Shown here piece after piece: positions 14,648 to 22,866 of a stretch of 38,263 nucleotides of DNA. How positions within the stretch are numbered: the stretch's first letter is position 1; the number at the start of each line of letters is the position of its first letter. The notes beneath the pieces are model-generated. The model was not told where the DNA came from. It worked only from the letters and a program-made list of their open reading frames with translations, and did not search any database. The translations under genes and the position numbers were made by a program. Origin of the DNA: Oscillospiraceae bacterium (GTDB taxonomy: Bacteria > Bacillota > Clostridia > Oscillospirales > Oscillospiraceae); contig JAFQTS010000036.1 in the NCBI GenBank assembly GCA_017408915.1, forward strand, positions 1-38,263. Reading direction: 5' to 3'.

Positions 14648-14708
14648 GCACCCTTGGCCCCCTCAGACGAGGGGGCTGGATTTTTGCGAAGCAAAAAGAC
14701 TGGGGGAG
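14648..14708. repeat. candidate dispersed double-hairpin repeat element
   Basis: Two perfect hairpins stand side by side: an 8-bp stem (GCCCCCTC 14657-14664 with GAGGGGGC 14669-14676, loop AGAC) and a 7-bp stem (TTTTTGC 14681-14687 with GCAAAAA 14691-14697, loop GAA), followed by GACTGGGGGAG. The layout, CCCTTGG then CCCCCTC, then a GCGAAGC hairpin, then a G-rich end, resembles small non-coding repeats I recall from gut Clostridia genomes. No second copy is visible in this window, so repeat status rests on recollection. It sits between two terminators and codes for nothing. Confidence 0.5.
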
Positions 14709-14715
14709 AGAAAAG

Positions 14716-14747
14716 AACAGGCACAGCAGAAACCTGCTGTGCCTGTT
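14716..14747 (-). terminator. terminator after the URO-D family gene
   Basis: A 14-bp perfect stem, AACAGGCACAGCAG (14716-14729) with its complement (14734-14747), and a four-base loop. On the minus strand it is followed by CTTTTCTCTC. It lies 18 bases past the stop at 14766. Confidence 0.8.
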
Positions 14748-14765
14748 GTCAGTTAAGAAAATCTC

Positions 14766-15752
14766 TTAGAACATTTCCTTGCTCATGCGGTCGATCTCAG
14801 CGTCAACAGCGGGGCCCACGCCGAAAGCGGTGAAGGGCATACCTGCGGTAAGGCAGGGGATGAAGGCGTGAGTGCCGCACTTACGGCAGGCGCGCTCCAC
14901 CTCGGCAGCCACCATCTCGGGCGTCCAGTTGGGGACATCCAGCACGCGGGTCTCGATCTCACCCATGAAGGTCAGCTTATCGCCGTACTTCTCGATCAAC
15001 TCGGGCAGATCGTTGGTGGGGATACCACCCTGCCAGATATCCACACCCATCTCCACCATGAAGGGGACGAGGTTCTTGCCGTAGCCGTCGTTGTGGTGCA
15101 CGATCAGTACGCCGTTTTCCTTGTAGAAACCGTAGATCTTCTTATAAGCGGGCAGAATGAACTCCTCAAACATAGCGGGGGAGAGGAAGGAGTTCTCCGT
15201 TGCGCCCCAGTCATCGTGGTGCAGCACGGCCTCGATGTGGCACTTCTCGATCATCACCTTGGCAAAGTCCAGCTCGCACTCGGTGAGGAAGTCGATCAGG
15301 TCATGCATCTCTTCGGGCTCTTCATAGAAGTTGGCCAGTGCATCCTCCATGCCCATCAATGCGTGGAGACGCTCGAAAATACCCTGGGTCTGCACGGCGC
15401 AGACATACTGATTGTCGCGGTCGGTCTGAGCGGCGATGCCGTTGAGCATACCCCAGTAACCGGGATCCTCGGGGATGAAGGGCTTGTGGAGGATTTCACG
15501 CCACTTGGTGATGTCCTTCAGCACGCGATGCTCGTCATCATGGAGGGGGAATGCACCCATCTGACCATCGGGCAGCGTCCAAGTCACGCCGAACTGATCC
15601 ACAGCATCGGGAGAGCCGGGGAACACAGGATAGTTGCCCATGTAGTAGGTGTCGGGCACCAGCAGGTTCAAGAACTCATACTGCTTCACAAAGCGGTCGG
15701 GCTTGCCGCCCTTGGTCATTACCTCGCGCAGGTTTTCCTTAACAGTTAACAT
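14766..15752 (-). CDS. uroporphyrinogen decarboxylase-family protein (URO-D/MtaA-like)
   Basis: A 328-residue protein of the URO-D superfamily, a TIM-barrel group including HemE and the cobalamin/CoM methyltransferases MtaA and MtbA. Typical segments are FLSPAMFEEFILPAYKKI (about 189-206), VLIVHHNDGYG (215-225), IPTNDLPELIEKYGDKLTFMGEIE (about 244-267) and the C-terminal GTHAFIPC (293-300). No other haem-biosynthesis gene is nearby, and the N terminus lacks the arginine-rich HemE start, so HemE itself is unlikely. Where MtaA-type enzymes carry a zinc His-x-Cys, this protein reads His-His-Asn-Asp (219-222), so zinc-dependent thiol methylation is doubtful. SD GGGAGGT precedes the ATG at 15752. 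Monocistronic. A catabolic corrinoid-linked demethylase partner is possible, but no corrinoid protein is present. Confidence 0.75.
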   Translation of the reverse strand: MLTVKENLREVMTKGGKPDRFVKQYEFLNLLVPDTYYMGNYPVFPGSPDAVDQFGVTWTLPDGQMGAFPLHDDEHRVLKDITKWREILHKPFIPEDPGYWGMLNGIAAQTDRDNQYVCAVQTQGIFERLHALMGMEDALANFYEEPEEMHDLIDFLTECELDFAKVMIEKCHIEAVLHHDDWGATENSFLSPAMFEEFILPAYKKIYGFYKENGVLIVHHNDGYGKNLVPFMVEMGVDIWQGGIPTNDLPELIEKYGDKLTFMGEIETRVLDVPNWTPEMVAAEVERACRKCGTHAFIPCLTAGMPFTAFGVGPAVDAEIDRMSKEMF

Positions 15753-15797
15753 TGGTTACCTCCCAGTTTTTTCTTGCGAAAAAGTTGTTCTGTTCCT

Positions 15798-15826
15798 ATG
15801 CTAAAGGAAATTTTCCCATCCGTCAA
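15798..15826 (-). promoter_or_regulatory. promoter of the URO-D family gene
   Basis: Minus strand TTGACG (15821-15826), 17-base spacer, TAGCAT (15798-15803). The transcript would start near 15791, leaving a leader of about 40 bases with a clear GGGAGGT ribosome site. Confidence 0.7.
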
Positions 15827-15849
15827 CCGCTTTTTGTAAAAAGTTGCGA

Positions 15850-15883
15850 AAAAATCAGAGAGGCGTCGAAAGACCCCTCTCTG
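15850..15883 (-). terminator. terminator after the XRE regulator gene
   Basis: CAGAGAGG (15856-15863) pairs with CCTCTCTG (15876-15883) across a 12-base loop. On the minus strand a T-run (ATTTTTT, complement of 15849-15855) follows. It lies about 50 bases past the stop at 15931; the bases between hold nothing recognisable. Confidence 0.75.
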
Positions 15884-15930
15884 TTGCGGTTAAAATGGTA
15901 ATTTTTTGCGATTGCGGGCTGCGAAAAACT

Positions 15931-16584
15931 CTATTTTTCAAAGCCCAAAAACAGTGCCGCCGCCCCGAAAAAGGGGAGGATAAGGCTGCACCAAGAGATG
16001 CCCTCTGCCGTAAACAGCGGCCGAATGGCGCGGAAAAGAGGCAGCAGCCACGGCGGCATATCGCCGAGGAAAAAGTAGAACACCGTCACCGCCAGCGGCA
16101 CAAAGCATAGTGCCCCCGCCACAATGAGGATGCCCCGTCCTTTCTTCGGCAGTCGCAAATCTGCCCACAATGACAGTGCCGCCACCAGCAGCGCTCCGAG
16201 TGCTGCCGTCCCCACAGGGCGACCCAGCAGCACATAGCGCACACGGGGCATCATGTTAAAGGTAGCGCTTGCCTGCTCGTTCAAATAGGGCAGCAGCCAA
16301 ATCTCGCACCCCAAAAACGCCAGCACCAGCACCCCCAGCACCGCCGTCCACACGATATATTTTTTCTCGTAGCGGCGATAGGGGACAGGCTTTGCCCCGT
16401 AGATGAGTTCTGTCACATCGCAGCCCAACGCCTCGCTCAGCGCCGTCAGCGTCTCCACATCGGGCTGACATTTCCCCGTCTCCCAATTGCTGACAGCCTG
16501 CCGCGTCACATGGAGCTTTTCCGCCATCTGCTCTTGGGTGAGATTTGCCCGCTTCCGCAGTGCGGCGAGATTTTTCGAGACCAT
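15931..16584 (-). CDS. XRE-type HTH regulator fused to a membrane domain
   Basis: A 217-residue protein with an N-terminal helix-turn-helix of the XRE/HTH_3 family (about 4-60: NLAALRKRANLTQEQMAEKLHVTRQAVSNWETGKCQPD) and four or five hydrophobic segments after residue 75. Membrane-tethered XRE proteins of this layout are common in Firmicutes and usually act near their own locus. The start is ATG 16584 (MVSKNL): AGGAGG lies eight bases upstream, whereas the upstream in-frame GTG overlaps that SD. An inverted repeat GCAAC-N5-GTTGC lies about 50 bases upstream and may be its operator. The ligand or signal sensed by the membrane part is unknown. Confidence 0.85.
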   Translation of the reverse strand: MVSKNLAALRKRANLTQEQMAEKLHVTRQAVSNWETGKCQPDVETLTALSEALGCDVTELIYGAKPVPYRRYEKKYIVWTAVLGVLVLAFLGCEIWLLPYLNEQASATFNMMPRVRYVLLGRPVGTAALGALLVAALSLWADLRLPKKGRGILIVAGALCFVPLAVTVFYFFLGDMPPWLLPLFRAIRPLFTAEGISWCSLILPFFGAAALFLGFEK

Positions 16585-16633
16585 GTGCCTCACCTCCTGC
16601 CCTCACCGTAGCACCACGGCGCGAAAATGTCAC

Positions 16634-16648
16634 GCAACGCTTTGTTGC
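16634..16648. promoter_or_regulatory. inverted repeat, possible XRE autoregulatory operator
   Basis: GCAAC (16634-16638), five-base centre, GTTGC (16644-16648) lies between the XRE start and the stop of the upstream alcohol dehydrogenase gene. GTGACA on the minus strand follows directly and could be a -35. The spacing of the half sites suits an XRE dimer, but a short transcript hairpin is equally possible. Confidence 0.35.
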
Positions 16649-16649
16649 A

Positions 16650-17834
16650 TCACCGATTTGCCATGGAATAGATGGTCAAAGCATCCTCATAGTCGAGATT
16701 TTTGAACTGCCCGAAGGTGCGGGTGCGCCCGCGGGTAAAGCCGTCCGCCAGTGCGTTCAGCACTTCCTCCGTGACCTCTCCGATGTTGAGGTCAGCCAAA
16801 CAGGTGGGCATATCGAGGTCGGCGAAGAACTGCTCTGCCGCGTCAATGGCGGCGTTGCCGTCGGCGTACACATCGCCGCTGTTCACAAGGCCGAACACCT
16901 TCTCACCCAAGCGGGCAAACCGTGCGGGATTCACGCTGAGGCAGTACCGCGCCCAAGAACACCACACGGCAGAGAGGGTAGCACCGTGTGCCACATCAAA
17001 CATACCGCCGATCTCATGGCCCAGCTGATGGCAGGTAAAATCCTTCACATTGCCCAAGCCCGTCAGGTTGTTGTGAGACAGTGCCCCCGCCCACATAATT
17101 TCGCTCATGGCCTGATAATCGTGGCTGTCGGCAACCGCCGTAGGGCCAAATTTCACCACCGTCCGCATAACGCTCTCGGCGATCTCATCGGTGAGAGCGT
17201 TGCAGGTCACAGGATTAAAATACCGCTCCAGCGTATGCATCAGCATATCCACCACGCCGCAGGCCACCTGATACTTGGGCAGCGTGTAGGTAAGCTCGGG
17301 ATTCATAATGGCGAAGCAGGGTCGCTGCAAGTCGGTGTTGAGACCTCGCTTTGCGTGGTGCTCTTCATCCGTCAGCACCGCCGAGTCGCTCAATTCGCTG
17401 CCTGCGGCGGAAATGGTCAGCACCACGCCGATGGGCAGCGTCTTGGTGAGCTTTTCCTTACCCATCCAAAAATCCCAAATGTCCACATCGGGGTTTGCCA
17501 CGCCATGCGCTACGCCTTTTGCCGTGTCGATCACGCTGCCGCCGCCCACCGCCAGTAGGAAATCAGCGCCGAAGGCCTTGCCCTTCTCCACCATCTCGCG
17601 GGCGAGGGACAGGCGGGGGTTGGGCTGCACGCCGCCCAAGGACAGATATTCCACACCTGCGGCGGCGAGGGAGGCCTCCACGCGGGAAATAAGCCCGCTC
17701 TCCTTGGCGCTCTTGCCGCCGTAGACCACCACGGCCTTGGTGCCGCCAAAGGCCTTCACCTGCGCGCCTACCTCTTCTTCACGGCCCTTGCCGAACAAAA
17801 TCTTCGTGGGAGAATAAAAATCAAACCGTTCCAT
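16650..17834 (-). CDS. iron-containing alcohol dehydrogenase, butanol dehydrogenase type
   Basis: A 394-residue group III Fe-dependent alcohol dehydrogenase, the BdhA/BdhB/YqdH size class. The NAD(P) loop is GGGSVIDTAKG (97-107). The metal ligands can be placed at D196, H200, H269 and H283 from VVDMLMH and CHQLGHEIGGMFDVAHG, with the family spacing. It reduces aldehydes such as butyraldehyde or acetaldehyde in the cytoplasm as an electron sink; the exact substrate is inferred. SD AGGAGG lies eight bases before the ATG at 17834. It has its own promoter directly after the asd terminator. The downstream XRE gene starts about 65 bases later and may have its own promoter. Confidence 0.92.
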   Translation of the reverse strand: MERFDFYSPTKILFGKGREEEVGAQVKAFGGTKAVVVYGGKSAKESGLISRVEASLAAAGVEYLSLGGVQPNPRLSLAREMVEKGKAFGADFLLAVGGGSVIDTAKGVAHGVANPDVDIWDFWMGKEKLTKTLPIGVVLTISAAGSELSDSAVLTDEEHHAKRGLNTDLQRPCFAIMNPELTYTLPKYQVACGVVDMLMHTLERYFNPVTCNALTDEIAESVMRTVVKFGPTAVADSHDYQAMSEIMWAGALSHNNLTGLGNVKDFTCHQLGHEIGGMFDVAHGATLSAVWCSWARYCLSVNPARFARLGEKVFGLVNSGDVYADGNAAIDAAEQFFADLDMPTCLADLNIGEVTEEVLNALADGFTRGRTRTFGQFKNLDYEDALTIYSMANR

Positions 17835-17865
17835 AGAAAAGACCTCCTCTTGTATTCTTGCCCTC

Positions 17866-17895
17866 AGTGTACCATTTTACGCCCATTGCCGTCAA
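17866..17895 (-). promoter_or_regulatory. promoter of the alcohol dehydrogenase gene
   Basis: Minus strand TTGACG (17890-17895), 18-base spacer, TACACT (17866-17871) preceded by ATGG, an extended -10. The -35 begins within four bases of the upstream asd terminator. No Rex-type TTGTTAA inverted repeat was found here. Confidence 0.65.
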
Positions 17896-17898
17896 CGA

Positions 17899-17926
17899 AA
17901 AAAGCACTCCCGCAGGAGTGCTTTTT
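17899..17926 (-). terminator. terminator of the lysC-asd operon
   Basis: GCACTCC (17904-17910) and GGAGTGC (17915-17921), extended by A5/T5, around a CGCA loop. On the minus strand it ends in a T-run. It begins three bases past the asd stop at 17930. Confidence 0.9.
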
Positions 17927-17929
17927 ATG

Positions 17930-18937
17930 TCAGTTGATACCGAGAACCAATTCCGCGATCTGCACCGTATTGGTAGCCGCGCCCTTACGCACCTGATCGC
18001 CGCAGCACCACAGGTTCAAGCCGCGCTCATCGGTGATGTCATCGCGAATACGCCCCACAAACACGATGTCCTGATCGGAGGTCTCCAAAGGCATGGGATA
18101 GCGCTTTGCGCCCAGATCGTCCACCAGCTTGCAGCCCTTTGCCTTGGCGATAGCAGCCTTGGCAGCCTCCACGCTGATCTTCTCCTTGGTACGCACCACG
18201 ATGGACACGCTGTGGCTGCGGACAACGGGCACGCGGACGCAGGTGCAGCTGACCTTCAGCTCGGGCAGGTGCAGGATCTTCCGACCCTCGTTCTGCATCT
18301 TCATCTCCTCGGAGGTATAGCCCTCGAAGGCCTCGCCGCCGATCTGAGGGATCACGTTGTAGGCGATCTGATACTGGAACACCTTGGGCTCGTACTTCTC
18401 ACCCTTGGCAAGGGCATCCACCTCTGCCATCAGTTCCTTGGGGCCCTCTGCGCCTGCGCCGCTGACGGCCTGATAGGAGGAGGCGATGATGGCCTCAATG
18501 GGGGAGATCTGATTCAGGGCGTTGATGGCCACCATGGAGATGATGGTGGTGCAGTTGGGGTTAGAAATAATGCCCTTGTGCCACTTCACATCCTCGGGAT
18601 TGATCTCGGGCACCACCAGCGGCACATCCTCACGGAGACGGAAGGCGCTGGAGTTATCCACGAACACCGCTCCTGCCTTCACGATGGCATCGGCGTATTG
18701 TTCGGCAATGTCGTTCTCGGCAGCACCCAGCACCACATCGAGCCCTGCAAAAGCCTCCTCGGAAACGGCCACCACTTCCACCTCGCCGCCCTTGAAGGCC
18801 AGCTTCTTGCCTGCGCTGCGCGCACTGGCAATGGGACGAAGCTCGGCAACGGGGAAGTTGCGCTCTTCCAAAATCTTCATCATTTCCTGACCCACGGCAC
18901 CCGTAGCGCCGAGAATACCGATCTTATATTCTTTCAT
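17930..18937 (-). CDS. asd: aspartate-semialdehyde dehydrogenase
   Basis: A 335-residue Asd, full length. It reduces aspartyl phosphate to aspartate semialdehyde with NADPH, the branch point to lysine/diaminopimelate and to threonine and methionine. The NADPH loop is GILGATGAVGQ (7-17), the acyl-enzyme nucleophile is C129 in SNPNCTT, QAVSGAG is the phosphate site, and the catalytic histidine is in VVRSHSV. ATG 18937 (MKEYKIG) is the start: SD AAGGAGA lies about nine bases upstream, inside the lysC end, while an in-frame start at 18979 would overlap lysC by 40 bases. It lies two bases after lysC and is clearly co-transcribed and coupled. Confidence 0.96.
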   Translation of the reverse strand: MKEYKIGILGATGAVGQEMMKILEERNFPVAELRPIASARSAGKKLAFKGGEVEVVAVSEEAFAGLDVVLGAAENDIAEQYADAIVKAGAVFVDNSSAFRLREDVPLVVPEINPEDVKWHKGIISNPNCTTIISMVAINALNQISPIEAIIASSYQAVSGAGAEGPKELMAEVDALAKGEKYEPKVFQYQIAYNVIPQIGGEAFEGYTSEEMKMQNEGRKILHLPELKVSCTCVRVPVVRSHSVSIVVRTKEKISVEAAKAAIAKAKGCKLVDDLGAKRYPMPLETSDQDIVFVGRIRDDITDERGLNLWCCGDQVRKGAATNTVQIAELVLGIN

Positions 18938-18939
18938 GG

Positions 18940-20262
18940 TTACATGCTCTCCTTTACAAAGCTGTCGTACAGCACGCAAATTGCCTGCTGGAAATCCTTT
19001 TCCTCAATACCCACGATGATGTTCAACTCCTCGGGGCCCTGTGTGATCATGCGGATGTTCACGCCGTGTTCGCCGAGTTTTGCGAAGATCTTACCGGACA
19101 CACCGGGACGATAGGCCATCTTACGACCGACTGCTGCCACCACGGCGATATGCTCTGTCACCTTAATGGAGTCGGGGTTGATCTCCTGCTGAATCTCGCC
19201 CAAAATGGTGTAGAGTCTCGGCGCGATCTTCTCGGCGGACACCACGAGGGAGATAATATCAATACCCGAGGGGGCATACTCCACATTGATGCCGTGCTTG
19301 GCGAGAATGGTGTAGACCTTCAGCAGCGTCCCCGGCTCGGAGGACATACCGCTCTTGCAGATGGTGATGATGGAGAAGCCCTTCTTACCGGCAATACCGG
19401 TGATGAAGCTGTCGTCCGCCGTCTCGTCCTCAATGGCGCTGAGGATCATGGTGCCGGGATTGTCGGGTTCATTGGTGTTGCGGATGTTGAGGGGAATGTT
19501 CTTCTCTCGGACGGGGAACACCGTGCCCTCATGGAGCACCTGCGCGCCCAAGTAGCTCAATTCGCGAAGCTCGCTGTAAGTCACGCGGCGAATGGGTGCG
19601 GGATCTTCCACGATGCGGGGATCTGCCATCAAAATACCCGACACATCCGTCCAGTTTTCGTAGACATCGGCATCCAGTGCTGCCGCAGCCAGTGCGCCTG
19701 TAATGTCGCTGCCGCCGCGGGTAAAGGTGGCAACTCTGCCATCGGGCATCACGCCGTAGAAACCGGGGATGACCACCTTCTGTCCCTCTGCCGCCTGCCG
19801 CAGGGCTGCATAGGTCGCCTCCTGATCCACGCTGCCGTCCAAGTTAAACTTCAGCCACAGCGCCGCGTCGAGGAATGTCCAGCCGAGATAGGCCGCCATC
19901 AGCTTGGCGGCGAAATACTCACCGCGGGAGGCCACATAGTCCTTGTCCACACCGTCGCAGAGCTTGCGCCACAGCTTATCAAAATCGGCACTCAAGTCGA
20001 TATCGAGACCGCAGTCCTTGGCAATGCCCTCGTAGCGCTCGCGGATCATCTGAAAGATGTTCTCGCAGGACACGCCGTACTGCACATGGGCGTGGCAGAG
20101 ATAGAGCAGGTCTGTCACCTTGTGATCGTCCTTAAACCGCTTGCCGGGTGCGCTGACCACCACCACGCGGCGGCTGTCATCACTCTCCACGATGGCCTTT
20201 ATTTTCGCGAACTGGGCGGCATCTGCCATGGACGAGCCGCCGAACTTCAACACTTTTAACAT
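18940..20262 (-). CDS. lysC: aspartate kinase with two C-terminal ACT domains
   Basis: A 440-residue monofunctional aspartokinase. It phosphorylates aspartate, the first step of the aspartate-family pathway. KFGGSSMA (6-13) is the phosphate loop, and FTRGGSDITGA and WTDVSGIL are kinase-core segments. The last 150 residues form two ACT domains (FSIITICKSGMSSEPGTLLKVYTILAKHGI and the region from IAVVAAVGRKM), the site of feedback inhibition by lysine and/or threonine in this family. The SD is GAAGG before the ATG at 20262. It heads the lysC-asd operon and is divergent from thrC-thrB, so the two halves of threonine synthesis share one 194-base control region. No T-box or lysine riboswitch was recognised upstream. 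Confidence 0.95.
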   Translation of the reverse strand: MLKVLKFGGSSMADAAQFAKIKAIVESDDSRRVVVVSAPGKRFKDDHKVTDLLYLCHAHVQYGVSCENIFQMIRERYEGIAKDCGLDIDLSADFDKLWRKLCDGVDKDYVASRGEYFAAKLMAAYLGWTFLDAALWLKFNLDGSVDQEATYAALRQAAEGQKVVIPGFYGVMPDGRVATFTRGGSDITGALAAAALDADVYENWTDVSGILMADPRIVEDPAPIRRVTYSELRELSYLGAQVLHEGTVFPVREKNIPLNIRNTNEPDNPGTMILSAIEDETADDSFITGIAGKKGFSIITICKSGMSSEPGTLLKVYTILAKHGINVEYAPSGIDIISLVVSAEKIAPRLYTILGEIQQEINPDSIKVTEHIAVVAAVGRKMAYRPGVSGKIFAKLGEHGVNIRMITQGPEELNIIVGIEEKDFQQAICVLYDSFVKESM

Positions 20263-20357
20263 AGGTCGTTACTTCCTTCTTTTCCTTTATTGTCAGCTTT
20301 GCCCAAAGGGGAATTGAAAAGACAAAACCCAAAAGAATGTCTATGAGCAAAAAACAC

Positions 20358-20386
20358 TTGACTTTTTACGAGAAACAATATATCAT
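20358..20386 (+). promoter_or_regulatory. promoter of thrC-thrB
   Basis: TTGACT (20358-20363), 17-base spacer, TATCAT (20381-20386). The leader is about 64 bases with GAGAGGA as ribosome site. No leader peptide with threonine codons was seen. The opposing lysC promoter could not be located with confidence. Confidence 0.7.
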
Positions 20387-20456
20387 AGCCAAAGTGAAAT
20401 TGCAACCCCCTAAAATAAAAAATTTTCCACCACAGAAAGACGAGAGGACACGACAC

Positions 20457-21950
20457 ATGGACTACCGCAGTACGAGAAACGAAAATCTTCGAGCCACAGC
20501 AGCAGAGGCCATCCTGCAGGGACTGGCCCCCGACGGAGGCTTATATAGTATGGATAGCCTTAGTGGGCTGAATTTTGACTGGCGCAGCGTATTGGATTGC
20601 GACACGCTGACCACCGCCCGCGAGGTGCTGACGGCGCTGCTGCCCGATTTCTCCCGGGAGGAGATGGAGGCGATGCTCCACGATGCCTATGACGGCAAGT
20701 TTGAAACGGAGGAGCTTACCCCCACCGTTGCCGTGGGCGAGGACGCGGTGCTGGAGCTGTTCCGTGGCCCTACGTCTGCCTTTAAGGATGTGGCTTTGCG
20801 CATGCTGCCCCAGCTCATGCGCCGCGCCCGCGAGAAGTGCGGCGTGGAAGATCAGATCATGATCTTGACCGCCACCAGCGGCGACACGGGCAAGGCCGCC
20901 ATGGAGGGCTTCCGTGATGTACCCGGCACGGGCATCATCGTATTCTATCCCCACGGCGGCGTCAGCGCCGTGCAGCAGGCACAGATGGCGACCCAAGAGG
21001 GCTACAATGTCTATGTCTGCGCCGTGGAGGGCAACTTCGACGATGCTCAGACGGGTGTGAAGAACATCTTCGCCGCCGTGGAGGAGCAGAATCTGCTGGC
21101 AAACAGCGGCGTGCGACTGTCCTCTGCCAACTCTATTAATATTGGTCGCCTCGCCCCCCAGGTGGTCTACTATTTCCGCGCCTACGCCGCCTTGGTGAAG
21201 AGTGGGAAAATCGCCGTGGGCGACAAAGTGGACTTCGCCGTGCCCACGGGCAACTTCGGCGATATTTTGGCGGGCTTCTTCGCCCGTGAGATGGGTCTGC
21301 CTGTAGGCCGCCTTATCTGCGCCTCCAACGCCAACAATGTGCTGACGGATTTCCTCGCCACAGGCCGTTACGACCGCAACCGCCCCTTCTATAAGACGGT
21401 GTCCCCCTCCATGGACATCTTGGTGTCCAGCAACTTGGAGCGTCTGCTGTTCTTAATGAGCGGCGACGGCGCGTTGGTTGCCAAGCTGATGGCTGAGCTG
21501 AAAGAAACGGGCGCTTACGAAGTGCCTGCCGCGCTGAAAGAGAAAATCGCTGCCATCTTCTGGGGCGGCTGCTGCGATGATGAAAAGACCGCCGAGGCCA
21601 TCGGCAAAATCTACGCTGACCACGGCTACCTCGCCGACACCCATACGGCAGTGGCTTGGCACGTGGCGCAGGAGTATAAGGCCGCCTGCCCCGACCATAA
21701 TCCCGTGGTCATCCTCTCCACCGCCTCCCCCTACAAGTTCCCCGTCGCTGTGTGGGAGGGCTTGGGCAAGGCGGCACAGGAGGACGAGTTCGCCGTTATG
21801 GACGATCTCTGCCGTGCTACGGGCGTACCCATCCCCAAAAATCTGCAGGGCTTGCAGCAGAAGGAAGTACGCCACCGCGATGTCATTAAAAAGGAGGACA
21901 TGCTTTCCTATGTCCTCGGTAAAGTAAAGGAGGACGCATGGAAAAAGTAA
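20457..21950 (+). CDS. thrC: threonine synthase
   Basis: A 497-residue PLP enzyme converting O-phosphohomoserine to threonine. N-terminal YRSTRNENLRATAAEAILQGLAPDGGLY is the threonine-synthase N domain. The PLP lysine is K110 in GPTSAFKDVALRM, and LTATSGDTGKAAMEGF is the phosphate-binding loop. The length fits the fungal/clostridial class with the longer C-terminal part. The start at 20457 (MDYRSTRN) follows GAGAGGA by eight bases; an open frame upstream to 20337 would begin before the promoter -35. The stop overlaps the thrB start by 13 bases, so both are coupled. Homoserine dehydrogenase, which would supply the substrate chain, is not in the window. Confidence 0.95.
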   Translation: MDYRSTRNENLRATAAEAILQGLAPDGGLYSMDSLSGLNFDWRSVLDCDTLTTAREVLTALLPDFSREEMEAMLHDAYDGKFETEELTPTVAVGEDAVLELFRGPTSAFKDVALRMLPQLMRRAREKCGVEDQIMILTATSGDTGKAAMEGFRDVPGTGIIVFYPHGGVSAVQQAQMATQEGYNVYVCAVEGNFDDAQTGVKNIFAAVEEQNLLANSGVRLSSANSINIGRLAPQVVYYFRAYAALVKSGKIAVGDKVDFAVPTGNFGDILAGFFAREMGLPVGRLICASNANNVLTDFLATGRYDRNRPFYKTVSPSMDILVSSNLERLLFLMSGDGALVAKLMAELKETGAYEVPAALKEKIAAIFWGGCCDDEKTAEAIGKIYADHGYLADTHTAVAWHVAQEYKAACPDHNPVVILSTASPYKFPVAVWEGLGKAAQEDEFAVMDDLCRATGVPIPKNLQGLQQKEVRHRDVIKKEDMLSYVLGKVKEDAWKK

Positions 21951-22822
21951 CCGTTCGTGTGCCCGCCACCACTGCCAACTTGGCGGCTGGTTTTGATGTG
22001 CTGGGCTGTGCCCTCAGCTTATATAATAAGCTGAGCTTCGCCCCTGCGGAAAAATTGAGCTTTTCGGGCTGCCCCGAGGAGTTTTGGAACGAGGACAATT
22101 TGGCCTATGTAGCCTTCGCCGCCGTGTGGAAGCAGCTGGGCAAACCTGTTCCCCCTGTCCATATCCACATTGAGGCCGATGTCCCCGTCTGCCGCGGTCT
22201 CGGATCTTCCGCTGCGTTGATCGCAGGCGGCGCCATGGCGGCCAACTTGATGGCAGGCGCTCCCTTCAGCCGTGAAAAGCTGCTGGAGATCACCACCGTT
22301 ATCGAGGGGCACCCCGATAACCTCGCCCCCGCTTTATTGGGCGGCTTGACCGCCTCCATGATGGATGGGGAGAAGGTCTATTCCGTCAGCTATCAGCCCC
22401 ATGCCCAGCTGCGTTTCGTGGCCCTGTCCCCCAACTTCGAGCTCTCCACCCATGAGGCACGCTCCGTGTTGCCCAAGTCCGTCCCCTATGCTGACGCTGT
22501 CCGCAACGGCGGCTATTTGGCGGTGCTGCTCCGCGCCTTGGAGCAGGGCGATGAAGAGCTGATCGCCGCCGCCCTCCGCGACCATCTCCACCAGCCCTAC
22601 CGCCGCAAGCTGATCCACGAGTACGACGCGGTGGAGAAGCTGGCCAACAAAAACGGCTGCTATGCCGTCTGCGTCAGTGGCGCAGGCCCCACCATTTTGT
22701 GCATTACCCGCGATGCCTCTTTTGCCGAGAGAATGCGTGCCGATGTGGAGGCGCTGCACCACGGATGGGAAGTGCGCGATTTGTCGGTGGATTACCAAGG
22801 CGTGATCAAGCTGTACGAATAA
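21938..22822 (+). CDS. thrB: homoserine kinase
   Basis: A 294-residue GHMP kinase that phosphorylates homoserine with ATP, giving the thrC substrate. VRVPATTANLAAGFDVLGCAL is the N-terminal GHMP segment, VPVCRGLGSSAALIAG the ATP loop, and VSGAGPTILCI the C-terminal glycine loop. SD AAGGAGG and the ATG lie within the 3' end of thrC, overlapping it by 13 bases. It ends the operon at a strong terminator shared with the convergent M23 gene. Confidence 0.95.
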   Translation: MEKVTVRVPATTANLAAGFDVLGCALSLYNKLSFAPAEKLSFSGCPEEFWNEDNLAYVAFAAVWKQLGKPVPPVHIHIEADVPVCRGLGSSAALIAGGAMAANLMAGAPFSREKLLEITTVIEGHPDNLAPALLGGLTASMMDGEKVYSVSYQPHAQLRFVALSPNFELSTHEARSVLPKSVPYADAVRNGGYLAVLLRALEQGDEELIAAALRDHLHQPYRRKLIHEYDAVEKLANKNGCYAVCVSGAGPTILCITRDASFAERMRADVEALHHGWEVRDLSVDYQGVIKLYE

Positions 22823-22866
22823 CGGGCAACAAAATTGCCCAAAATGAGGCAACGTGATACAATGAA

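Noticed and set aside
14766..15752. HemE (uroporphyrinogen decarboxylase proper)
   Set aside because: The N-terminal arginine motif of HemE is missing and no haem gene is near; only the superfamily can be assigned.
20263..20456. T-box, lysine riboswitch or threonine attenuator between lysC and thrC
   Set aside because: No T-box sequence, no lysine-aptamer core and no leader ORF with runs of threonine codons were found.
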